Below are positions 6,288 to 12,504 of a stretch of DNA of 12,504 nucleotides, piece after piece. Under the pieces are notes generated by a model. The model did not search any database and was not told the origin of the DNA. It saw only the letters and a list, made by a program, of their open reading frames with translations. Numbering within the stretch: position 1 is the stretch's first letter; the number at the start of each line of letters is the position of its first letter. Source of the DNA: CAYXDR01 sp046498185 (lineage in GTDB: Bacteria > Desulfobacterota > DSM-4660 > Desulfatiglandales > Desulfatiglandaceae); assembly GCA_046498185.1 (NCBI GenBank), contig JAWOBE010000038.1, forward strand, positions 1-12,504, given 5' to 3'. A program made the translations under genes and the position numbers.

Positions 6288-7025
6288 ATGACGAAAGCAA
6301 CGATAGTCGGTCTAACATTGGCATGCGGCTGTCTGGCGTTTTTCGGCGTGACTTTTATCGCAGGCTGCCCGGAATGTGCCGCTTCGGAAAAAATCGGGGT
6401 AATCGTAGTGGATGTTCAAGGTGATTTCACCACCTGGAAAAAAGGTTCCCTTGCAGTGAAAGGCACCGATGAAGCATTCGTCGCCGGTGTGCAAAAGGCC
6501 ACCGAAACCGCCGCGGCGCAGGGGTGGATTTTATTCGGCACCCAGGACTGGCATCCGGCCGACCATGTTTCCTTTTTTACCAATCACGAGGGCAAAAAAC
6601 CCTACGATCTAATTAAACTAGACGGCAGGACCCAGGTTCTATGGCCGCCTCACTGCATCCAGGGCACCGAAAACGCCCAGGTGCTGGTAGATAACAACCT
6701 CTTCCTGGCTATTGTCAAAAAGGGTCAGGATTCCCGTTTCGACAGCTATTCAGGTTTTCAAGACGACGGCGGCGCCCGCACTGAAATGGAAGCAATTCTA
6801 AAGAGAAACGGCATACAGAAAGTGGTCGTCTACGGCATAGCCACCGACTACTGCGTCAAGGCTACCGCGATTGATGCAGCCCGGGCGGGTTTCAAGGTCA
6901 TTGTCGTTAAAGACCTCTGCAGAGGCGTGGCACCGGACACATCAGCCAGCGCCATCGAGGAGATGCAAGCTGACGGCATAAAAATACTCGATACGTTGGA
7001 TATCGATAAAATTAGGGATCTTTAA
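6288..7025 (+). CDS. pncA: Nicotinamidase (isochorismatase fold) with export signal, probable lipoprotein
   Basis: This 245-residue cysteine hydrolase is predicted to convert nicotinamide to nicotinate and ammonia. The catalytic triad is visible: Asp42 (VVDVQGDF), Lys145 (VKKGQDSRFDSYSGF) and Cys189 (GIATDYCVKAT). The metal-site residues are Asp87, His89 and His93 (TQDWHPADH), and the WPPHCIQGT motif (119-127) is typical of nicotinamidases rather than isochorismatases. Unusually, about 30 extra residues precede the domain: a hydrophobic stretch from about 5 to 26 ending FIAGC, a lipobox with Cys27. A strong AGGAGG site 7 nt before the ATG supports this long start. The enzyme would therefore act on the periplasmic side, next to the TRAP receptor, and supply nicotinate for uptake. 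It lies 45 bp after the ALDH gene and 26 bp before the nicotinate dehydrogenase genes. Type I cleavage after CAAS is an alternative to lipidation. Confidence 0.88.
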   Translation: MTKATIVGLTLACGCLAFFGVTFIAGCPECAASEKIGVIVVDVQGDFTTWKKGSLAVKGTDEAFVAGVQKATETAAAQGWILFGTQDWHPADHVSFFTNHEGKKPYDLIKLDGRTQVLWPPHCIQGTENAQVLVDNNLFLAIVKKGQDSRFDSYSGFQDDGGARTEMEAILKRNGIQKVVVYGIATDYCVKATAIDAARAGFKVIVVKDLCRGVAPDTSASAIEEMQADGIKILDTLDIDKIRDL

Positions 7026-7051
7026 GGCTGTGACCTGCAAGGAGAAACAAA

Positions 7052-7546
7052 ATGATTGAACCTCTGAAGACCGTGCCGATATCGTTTATGATCAACGGCC
7101 GGTCGGTTTCACTCAACGTCGACGCTGGTGAAACGGCACTGCATGCCATTCGGGAAAAACTCGGGCTGACCGGGACCAAAGAAGGCTGCGGCATCGGGGA
7201 GTGCGGCGCCTGTACGATCCTGTTGAATGGAAAGGCTGTTAATTCCTGCCTGTTGCTCGCTGCCCAGCTTGATGGGAGCGAGGTGCTTACGGTCGAAGGA
7301 CTGGCCGACGGAGAGGCCCTTCATCCGCTTCAAAAGGCCTTCATTGATAAGCATGCAGTACAGTGCGGCTTTTGTACACCGGGGTTCCTTATGAGTGCGG
7401 TCGCCCTGCTGAACGAACATCCCCGCCCGGACCGAAAAGCAATCGTAAACGGACTTTCAGGCAATCTATGCCGCTGCACAGGTTACACTCAGATATTCGA
7501 GGCTGTGGAAGCGGCGGTTGGTGCCGAAAAGGAGAAAACCCCGTGA
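7052..7546 (+). CDS. ndhS: Nicotinate dehydrogenase-type molybdenum hydroxylase, 2Fe-2S small subunit
   Basis: This 164-residue electron-transfer subunit carries two [2Fe-2S] clusters. The plant-ferredoxin-type site uses Cys46, Cys51, Cys54 and Cys66 (EGCGIGECGACTILLNG...NSC). The second, helical site uses Cys105 and Cys108 (VQCGFCTPG) with Cys140 and Cys142 (LCRCTGY). This is the standard order for xanthine dehydrogenase-family small subunits, and the length is close to the roughly 160 residues of E. barkeri NdhS. It passes electrons from the molybdenum site to FAD during hydroxylation of nicotinate at C6, the inferred reaction, assigned from the neighbouring enamidase and Hnr genes. The ribosome binding site AAGGAG lies 7 nt before the ATG. 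It overlaps the FAD subunit by 4 bp (GTGA), indicating coupled translation. By motif alone it could serve another N-heterocycle, aldehyde or purine hydroxylase. Confidence 0.9.
   Translation: MIEPLKTVPISFMINGRSVSLNVDAGETALHAIREKLGLTGTKEGCGIGECGACTILLNGKAVNSCLLLAAQLDGSEVLTVEGLADGEALHPLQKAFIDKHAVQCGFCTPGFLMSAVALLNEHPRPDRKAIVNGLSGNLCRCTGYTQIFEAVEAAVGAEKEKTP
7529..7534 (+). promoter_or_regulatory. Ribosome binding site deciding the ndhF GTG start
   Basis: AAGGAG lies 8 nt before the GTG at 7543. It sits within the end of the upstream gene and fixes the start of the FAD subunit at the GTGA overlap rather than at far-upstream in-frame codons. Confidence 0.75.
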
Positions 7547-8403
7547 GATCGGATGTTGAATATTTAAGGCCTTCAAATCTTAAAGAGGCGATCGATTTCC
7601 TGTCCGACCACGGCCCCGAAACAAAAGCTCTCGCCGGTGGAACCGACCTGCTGATCGACATAAGGTCAGGAGAACTCAAATCCCGATATGTTATGGATAT
7701 CACCCGTATCTCTCAGTTGAAGGAGATCACCGTGACAGCGGAGGGGCTTTCTATTGGAGCCGGGGTCACGATAACGGATATCCTACGATCTGAAACCGTC
7801 GGCCGTCTCGCACCGGTCCTTGGCAAGGGCTGCCTGAAATTCGGAAGTCCACAGGTACGCAACACGGCTACAATAGGCGGAAACATTGCAAATGCCTCCC
7901 CGTCAGCAGATACCTTCCCTCCGCTGATTGTTCACGAGGCGCTGGCGGTGGTTGCCGGGCCAAAGGGCGAAAGGCGGATACGCGTCGAAAAATCGGCCTC
8001 AGGGCCCTACAAGACCAGTATAGGCTCCGATGAACTTATCGTACGTTTTATTCTTAAACCGGCTGAAGGCAAACTCTTTGAATTCCTTAAAATCGGCAGG
8101 CGCAAAGCGCTCGCAATCGCCAGGGTAAGCATGGCCATGCTGGCCGAAAAGGATGCCTCCGGGGCAGTCGATTTTTTCAGGTTCTGTCTCGGATCGAGTA
8201 CCCCGGTGCCTTGCCGGTTCATCGAGGTGGAAGAATTTTTGACCGGTAAAGTGCCTGATGAAGCCCTGATCACCGAAGCAGGGCGGATTGCGGCCGAAAA
8301 AATGATCGAGATCTCCGGCAGGAGATCCACTACTGTTTACAAAGAGCCGGCTGTAAAAGGTCTTTTCAGACGGCTGCTTCATCCATTGGTGCAAAATGAA
8401 TGA
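7543..8403 (+). CDS. ndhF: Nicotinate dehydrogenase-type molybdenum hydroxylase, FAD subunit
   Basis: This 286-residue flavoprotein subunit takes electrons from the 2Fe-2S chain and passes them to an acceptor such as NAD(P)+. FAD-binding signatures are ALAGGTDLLIDIRSG (29-43) and NTATIGGNIANASPSAD (107-123), as in the CoxM/NdhF/xanthine dehydrogenase medium subunits. Length agrees with E. barkeri NdhF (about 296). Translation starts at GTG 7543, whose last two bases lie in the stop codon of the preceding gene; AAGGAG 8 nt upstream supports it, and the product begins MRSDVEYLRPSNLKEAIDFL, the normal family N-terminus. The gene's end overlaps the start of the large subunit by 8 bp. The three overlapping genes read as one translational unit. 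Order is small-FAD-large, differing from the coxMSL-like FAD-small-large order (ndhFSLM) I recall for E. barkeri. Confidence 0.9.
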   Translation: MRSDVEYLRPSNLKEAIDFLSDHGPETKALAGGTDLLIDIRSGELKSRYVMDITRISQLKEITVTAEGLSIGAGVTITDILRSETVGRLAPVLGKGCLKFGSPQVRNTATIGGNIANASPSADTFPPLIVHEALAVVAGPKGERRIRVEKSASGPYKTSIGSDELIVRFILKPAEGKLFEFLKIGRRKALAIARVSMAMLAEKDASGAVDFFRFCLGSSTPVPCRFIEVEEFLTGKVPDEALITEAGRIAAEKMIEISGRRSTTVYKEPAVKGLFRRLLHPLVQNE

Positions 8404-10672
8404 AAAAAATGGAGTCATAGGAAACAGCATACCACGCAGGGGCGCACTGGAGCGTCTGACCGGAGCCTGTAGGTTCAGCGCCGATTTTCAACTCGAGAAG
8501 CCCCTAGTGCTCAGAGCTGTCAGGAGCCCTCATCCCCACGCCGAAGTCCTGAATGTGGATACTGGAGAAGCATCGCGGCAGCCCGGGGTTGTCAGGATTT
8601 TCACGGCACGCGACATCCCGGGGAAAAACCTCACCGGGATCATTAACAAGGATCGACCCCTTCTGGTCTCCGAAAGAGTTCGTTTCATCGGAGACCCCAT
8701 CGCACTTATTGCTGCGGAAACTGAAGAGGCCGCTGAAAAGGCTGCGGATGCTGTAAAGGTCTCCTATAAAGTCCTTCCAGCAGTTTACGATCCGGCAGAT
8801 GCGCTTGCCGCCGAGGCACCTAAACTACATGAAAAAGGCAATGTGCTGTTCCGGCGCCAGGTGGTTCGGGGTGATGCAGCTGCGGCGTTTTCTTCATGCG
8901 CGGCCGTCGTCCAAAAAACTTATAAAACGTCCTTTCTTGAACACTGCTACCTGGAGCCGGACGCCGGCGCCGGCTGGGTGGATCCCGACGGCACCCTGGT
9001 TATCGTAGCCTCCACACAGAATCCTCACTATGATCATGCCGAAGTCGCGACCGTCCTCGGTTTGGAGGACCACCGTATAAGAATCATACAGGCTGCAACC
9101 GGCGGCGGATTTGGGTCCAAGCTGGATCTCAACGTCCAGGGTTTCATCGGGTTGGCTCTTCATTACCTCCAAAGGCCTGTGCGTTATATATACAGCCGGG
9201 AAGAGTCCTTCATCGCCACCAGCAAGCGCCATGCCCTAACCATGGAAATGAAGACCGGAGCCGGAAAAGACGGCAGGCTCCGAGCAATGGAATGCCGCAT
9301 TATTTGCGATACAGGCGCCTACGGTTCCTATGGTATCGCGGTGGCTTCCCGTGCTGCAGTTCACGCCGGAGGCCCCTATCAAATAGAACATGTGAACACC
9401 GAAGCCTTGTGCGTCTATACGAACAAGCCGGTGGCAGGAGCGATGCGGGGTTTCGGAACACCACAGGTGGCCTTCGCTCACGAATCCCAGATGGATCTCT
9501 TGGCCCAAGAGTTGGGAATGGATCCTTTAGAAATAAGGCGCATCAATGCGCTACGGGTGGGTTCCATCACCCCTACGGGACAAAAGCTCGAAGCCAGTGT
9601 CGGTATCGCGGAATGTCTGGACGCGGTGGAACAAAGTTATAAGGATGCCTTGTCCTCGCTTCGGGATGCTGCTCCTTCGCCGTTCGTTCGCCGGGGTGTT
9701 GGAATAGGAGCCATGTGGTACGGCATAGGCAATACCGGAATGCAGAACCCGTCTACTGCGCAGGTTGAAATCAGTCTGGACGGCCGGCTCACCCTGTACA
9801 CCGGCTGCGCGGACATCGGCCAGGGCTCCACGACGGTGCTCTGTCAAATTGCGGCTGAAACGCTTGGCCTTGCACCTGAAGATATCCGGATGGTTGTCGC
9901 GGATACGAAAACGACCACCAATGCAGGAGCGACCTCGGCCAGCAGGCAGACCTACATTTCCGGAAACGCCGTCAGAAATGCCGCGGTCAAGCTGGCCGAT
10001 GTGCTGCTTACCGAAGCGGTCGACGCGATGAAAATACCGAAGGATTCCCTCACGCTGGAGGGAGGCTTCGTCGTTAACAAAAAAGATCCCGGTCGCCGGA
10101 TACCCTTTTCAAAGTTGGCTGCGAGGGCCAACCGCAAAGGGATTCCGTTGCGGTGGCAGGGCTATTTCGATCCGGTCACCTCACCGCTGGATCCGGAAAC
10201 AGGGAGCGGTTCGCCTTATGCGACCTATGCCTATGCATGTCATGTAGCCGAGGTTACAGTCGATGTCACCACAGGAGAAGTGGTGGTGGATCGGGTGGCA
10301 GCCGCCCATGACGTAGGGAAAGCGATACACCCGGAGGGAGTAGTCGGCCAAATCTGCGGCGGGGTGGCAATGGGCGTCGGATTCGCGCTGATGGAGGAAT
10401 TTACACCCGGTGTGACGGCTTCGATGAAGGATTATCATATCCCCACCACGAGCGACATGCCCGATGTGGTTCCGATAATCGTAGAGTCGACCGAACCGAC
10501 AGGGCCGTTCGGTGCGAAGGGCGTTGGAGAACCTGCACTGATCCCGACCGCTCCTGCGGTGTTGAATGCCATTTCTAATGCGCTGGGAACCAGAATATAT
10601 CATCTTCCGGCCAACCTCGAACGGGTGCTGGAAGCCGCCCTTTCGAGCGGGCAATCTGAAAAAAGGAGGTAG
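8396..10672 (+). CDS. ndhL: Nicotinate dehydrogenase-type molybdenum hydroxylase, molybdopterin large subunit (NdhL and NdhM parts in one chain)
   Basis: This 758-residue catalytic subunit binds molybdopterin cytosine dinucleotide. Motifs in order are TGGGFGSK (235-242), GAMRGFGTPQVAF (348-360), GCADIGQGSTT (470-480), NAGATSASRQTYISGNAV (509-526) and GPFGAKGVGEP near the end, where Glu712 is the conserved base that activates the Mo-bound water. The chain covers both halves of the family: residues 1 to about 425 correspond to NdhL and about 430-758 to NdhM, which are separate polypeptides in E. barkeri. The inferred reaction is nicotinate + H2O to 6-hydroxynicotinate with two electrons to the FAD chain. 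The start ATG at 8396 overlaps the preceding stop by 8 bp with only a weak ribosome binding site, suggesting coupling. E. barkeri NDH carries labile selenium at Mo; no selenocysteine codon is expected, and no in-frame stop is seen here. Substrate assignment rests on neighbours. Confidence 0.9.
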   Translation: MNEKNGVIGNSIPRRGALERLTGACRFSADFQLEKPLVLRAVRSPHPHAEVLNVDTGEASRQPGVVRIFTARDIPGKNLTGIINKDRPLLVSERVRFIGDPIALIAAETEEAAEKAADAVKVSYKVLPAVYDPADALAAEAPKLHEKGNVLFRRQVVRGDAAAAFSSCAAVVQKTYKTSFLEHCYLEPDAGAGWVDPDGTLVIVASTQNPHYDHAEVATVLGLEDHRIRIIQAATGGGFGSKLDLNVQGFIGLALHYLQRPVRYIYSREESFIATSKRHALTMEMKTGAGKDGRLRAMECRIICDTGAYGSYGIAVASRAAVHAGGPYQIEHVNTEALCVYTNKPVAGAMRGFGTPQVAFAHESQMDLLAQELGMDPLEIRRINALRVGSITPTGQKLEASVGIAECLDAVEQSYKDALSSLRDAAPSPFVRRGVGIGAMWYGIGNTGMQNPSTAQVEISLDGRLTLYTGCADIGQGSTTVLCQIAAETLGLAPEDIRMVVADTKTTTNAGATSASRQTYISGNAVRNAAVKLADVLLTEAVDAMKIPKDSLTLEGGFVVNKKDPGRRIPFSKLAARANRKGIPLRWQGYFDPVTSPLDPETGSGSPYATYAYACHVAEVTVDVTTGEVVVDRVAAAHDVGKAIHPEGVVGQICGGVAMGVGFALMEEFTPGVTASMKDYHIPTTSDMPDVVPIIVESTEPTGPFGAKGVGEPALIPTAPAVLNAISNALGTRIYHLPANLERVLEAALSSGQSEKRR

Positions 10673-10676
10673 AAAA

Positions 10677-11864
10677 ATGCCCAGAACAATCTTGACGAAC
10701 ATCGGTACGATTATCAGCGGGGATATAGCCGAACCGCTGCTGGATAAAGATACCATCTCGATCAAAGACGGCCTTATCGAGCAGGTCTTAACTTCCGCGG
10801 AGCTCAAACCCGCCGCAGGGGACACGGTGATCGACTGCGCCGGTACCACGGTCACCCCGGGCCTCATCGACTCTCACTGCCATGTAATCCTGGGTGATTA
10901 TACTTCCCGTCAAAAGCAGCTCGGTTTTATCGAAAGCGAACTACATGGCGGAGTGACCACCCTGATATCGGCGGGAGAAGTACATCTTAATGGGCGTCCG
11001 AAGGATCCTGCAGGAACGAAGGCGCTGGCGATCCTCGCCGCAAAAGCCTGGGCTAATTTCAGGCCCGGCGGGGCCAAGGTGCTGGGTGGTGCGTTGATTC
11101 TGGAAAAAGGTCTTGAAAAAAAAGATTTCGAAGAAATGGCCCGTGAGGGGGTACGCGTGGTTGGTGAAATCGGGCTCGGAAGCGTCAAACAGCCGGAGGA
11201 CGCCGCACCGATGGTGGAGTGGGCCAGGGAATTCGGCATGACGGTGATGATGCATACAGGAGGGACTTCGATCCCGGGGAGCAGTACAGTCACTGCCGAT
11301 CAGGTCATCCGAACGAACCCTCATATCGCCTCGCATGTCAACGGCGGGCCGACGGCCGTTGCGCTTGAAGAAGTGAAAAGGCTTGTCAACGAGACGAAAC
11401 TCGCGATTGAGATCGTCCACTGCGGGAACCCCAAAATGGCCGTCCAAGCAGCAAATCTCTGCGTAAATGCAAAGGCTCTGGATCGTATGATCATCGGAAA
11501 TGACGCCCCCTCCGGCACCGGGGTGGTTCCGCTGGGTGTCCTACGGGTGATAAACCACCTTGCCAGCCTGACCGACGTCAAAGGCGTGGAAGCCGTTTGC
11601 ATGGCAACAGGCAACACGGCACGCCTTTACAAGCTGAATCGCGGTTTTATTACCGAAGGAAAGGAAGCGGATCTGGTTATCATGGACGCCCCGATGGGCT
11701 CGATCGGAGAGGATGCTGTCTCCGCGATCGAGGCCGGTGATGTTCCGGGAGTCGCAATGATTTTCGTAGATGGAGAAATCGTCGTGTCGAAAAGCAGGAA
11801 CACTCCGCCACCGAAGCGGAAACCCACGGTTTCCAAATATGGACACGGAGACGTCATGGAATGA
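10677..11864 (+). CDS. ena: Enamidase (amidohydrolase superfamily)
   Basis: This 395-residue cytoplasmic metal hydrolase is predicted to open 1,4,5,6-tetrahydro-6-oxonicotinate and release ammonia, giving 2-formylglutarate. Amidohydrolase metal ligands are visible: His67 and His69 (DSHCHV), Glu164 in VGEIGLG at the bridging position usually held by a carboxylated lysine, His193 (MMHTGGTS), His220 (SHVNGGPT) and catalytic Asp276 (IIGNDAPSGTG). Several long stretches match E. barkeri enamidase as I remember it, such as GRPKD.AGTKALAI, PEDAAPMVEWA, HTGGTSIPGSSTVTAD and KSRNTPP near the C-terminus, so this is a specific rather than family-level call. The ATG at 10677 follows an AAGGAGG site by 7 nt and gives the right N-terminus (MPRTILTNIG); in-frame ATGs further upstream lie inside the large-subunit gene. 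Spacing to that gene is 4 bp. Confidence 0.93.
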   Translation: MPRTILTNIGTIISGDIAEPLLDKDTISIKDGLIEQVLTSAELKPAAGDTVIDCAGTTVTPGLIDSHCHVILGDYTSRQKQLGFIESELHGGVTTLISAGEVHLNGRPKDPAGTKALAILAAKAWANFRPGGAKVLGGALILEKGLEKKDFEEMAREGVRVVGEIGLGSVKQPEDAAPMVEWAREFGMTVMMHTGGTSIPGSSTVTADQVIRTNPHIASHVNGGPTAVALEEVKRLVNETKLAIEIVHCGNPKMAVQAANLCVNAKALDRMIIGNDAPSGTGVVPLGVLRVINHLASLTDVKGVEAVCMATGNTARLYKLNRGFITEGKEADLVIMDAPMGSIGEDAVSAIEAGDVPGVAMIFVDGEIVVSKSRNTPPPKRKPTVSKYGHGDVME

Positions 11865-11878
11865 TGACACCACTTTTT

Positions 11879-11894
11879 CAATTATATACAATTG
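11879..11894 (+). promoter_or_regulatory. Operator-like palindrome before hnr
   Basis: CAATTATATACAATTG has 5-bp inverted ends (CAATT/AATTG) and the core TTATATACAA, which differs from the gntR-proximal TTGTAGACAA at two positions. It sits in the only sizeable gap of the catabolic part (11865-11914), 20 bp before the hnr start. It may be a second binding site of the locus regulator, an AT-rich promoter element, or chance in an AT-rich spacer. Confidence 0.35.
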
Positions 11895-11914
11895 ATATTC
11901 CAAGGTAATTTGAA

Positions 11915-12504
11915 ATGATCGTTGATCTGGAAAAATGCATTGGCTGCGGCTACTGCGTCAGAGACTGCCCCGTCGGAGCCGTTCGGCTGATCAAGAAAAA
12001 AGCTGTAATACAGGAGAACTGCACAGAATGCGGAGCATGCATTAAAGTATGCGAGCAGGGTGCGCTCAGAAAAGATCCGGCACCGGCGCCTGGAGCCGTG
12101 ATCTGCGATGCCTGCCCTATAGCCTGTCAGGTAAAGGAAGGCTTCACAGGCGCCTGCCACCGTTACCGGAACGTTGGAGGACGCCTTGTACGCGTGACAC
12201 CGCTCCACTCCTTTGAAAAGGTCGAAAACATCGTCGGACCGGAGCCTTTGGAAATCATACGAAAACCGATTGTAACCGGCATTGGTGCCGGCACGACCTA
12301 TCCGGACTGCAAAACCGCCCCGGCTATTGTAGAAAGCAACCGCAGCAATGTGGATGTCGTTACCGTAGTGACAGAAGCGCCCCTCAGTTACAGCTCCATC
12401 CTCGTCAAGATAGACACCGACGTACCGGTTGGCGAGGAAGGAGCCGATGTGCTCGCTGGAAAACGGAAGGTGGGCATCGTTATAACCGAGCAGTACGGCT
12501 CCAA
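11915..12504 (+). CDS. hnr: 6-hydroxynicotinate reductase, N-terminal 196 residues (runs off the window)
   Basis: The reading frame from ATG 11915 stays open to the edge. Two bacterial-ferredoxin [4Fe-4S] motifs open the protein: Cys8/11/14/18 (CIGCGYCVRDC) and Cys36/39/42/46 (CTECGACIKVC). A third cysteine group, Cys64/67/71/81 (CDACPIAC...GAC), follows. From about 118 comes a domain starting IVTGIGAGTTYPDCKTAPAI, with VVTVVTEAPLSYSSILVKID (149-168) and VGIVITEQYGS at the cut end, which I recognise as 6-hydroxynicotinate reductase. The E. barkeri enzyme is an iron-sulfur flavoprotein that uses reduced ferredoxin to convert 6-hydroxynicotinate to 1,4,5,6-tetrahydro-6-oxonicotinate, the enamidase substrate. 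The start is supported by AAGGT 8 nt upstream and the usual ferredoxin N-terminus MIVDLEKCIGCG. It follows enamidase by 50 bp. The C-terminal part is outside the window. Confidence 0.88.
   Translation, partial: MIVDLEKCIGCGYCVRDCPVGAVRLIKKKAVIQENCTECGACIKVCEQGALRKDPAPAPGAVICDACPIACQVKEGFTGACHRYRNVGGRLVRVTPLHSFEKVENIVGPEPLEIIRKPIVTGIGAGTTYPDCKTAPAIVESNRSNVDVVTVVTEAPLSYSSILVKIDTDVPVGEEGADVLAGKRKVGIVITEQYGS

Noticed and set aside
8396..10672. Selenocysteine in the nicotinate dehydrogenase, since the E. barkeri enzyme needs selenium
   Set aside because: The reading frame has no internal TGA, and selenium in that enzyme is a labile Mo ligand rather than selenocysteine.
10181..10867. Minus-strand frame of 228 codons across the large-subunit/enamidase junction
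   Set aside because: Antisense to two clear genes, including the catalytic GAKGVGE region; no domain recognised.
1..12504. CRISPR array, insertion sequence, integrase or phage genes
   Set aside because: No spaced direct repeats, transposase or integrase motifs, or terminal inverted repeats were seen on either strand.

Overview
The window looks like part of a Desulfobacterota (deltaproteobacterial) chromosome. This is inferred from gene content: a tripartite TRAP transporter, strictly anaerobic-type pathway enzymes and roughly 50% GC. No taxonomic marker in the window proves it. Positions 1-455 are housekeeping: the start of ribF (minus strand), then a tRNA-Leu(CAG) with its own promoter and a strong intrinsic terminator. 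Positions 454-960 are mostly non-coding and AT-rich, with one doubtful 40-residue minus-strand ORF.

From 961 to the right edge everything is on the plus strand and reads as one catabolic locus. A GntR/FadR-type regulator is flanked by TTGT-AG-ACAA operator-like sites. It is followed by a DctP-DctQ-DctM TRAP transporter, a methylmalonate-semialdehyde-dehydrogenase-like aldehyde dehydrogenase, an exported nicotinamidase, a three-subunit molybdenum hydroxylase (2Fe-2S, FAD and molybdopterin chains), an amidohydrolase closely resembling enamidase, and the 5' part of an Fe-S protein resembling 6-hydroxynicotinate reductase.

Together these match the upper part of anaerobic nicotinate catabolism known from Eubacterium barkeri: nicotinate -> 6-hydroxynicotinate (molybdenum hydroxylase) -> 1,4,5,6-tetrahydro-6-oxonicotinate (Hnr) -> 2-formylglutarate (enamidase). 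The nicotinamidase would feed the pathway from nicotinamide, probably outside the cytoplasm, and the TRAP transporter is a good candidate for nicotinate uptake.

The most interesting element is the aldehyde dehydrogenase. 2-Formylglutarate is a 2-substituted malonate semialdehyde, which is the substrate class of MmsA. A CoA- and NAD-dependent oxidative decarboxylation would give glutaryl-CoA + CO2 in one step, bypassing the methyleneglutarate/dimethylmalate branch of E. barkeri and leading to crotonyl-CoA and acetyl-CoA. That suits an organism that oxidises its substrate completely, such as a sulfate reducer. This step is an inference from chemistry, family and gene context, not something the sequence proves.
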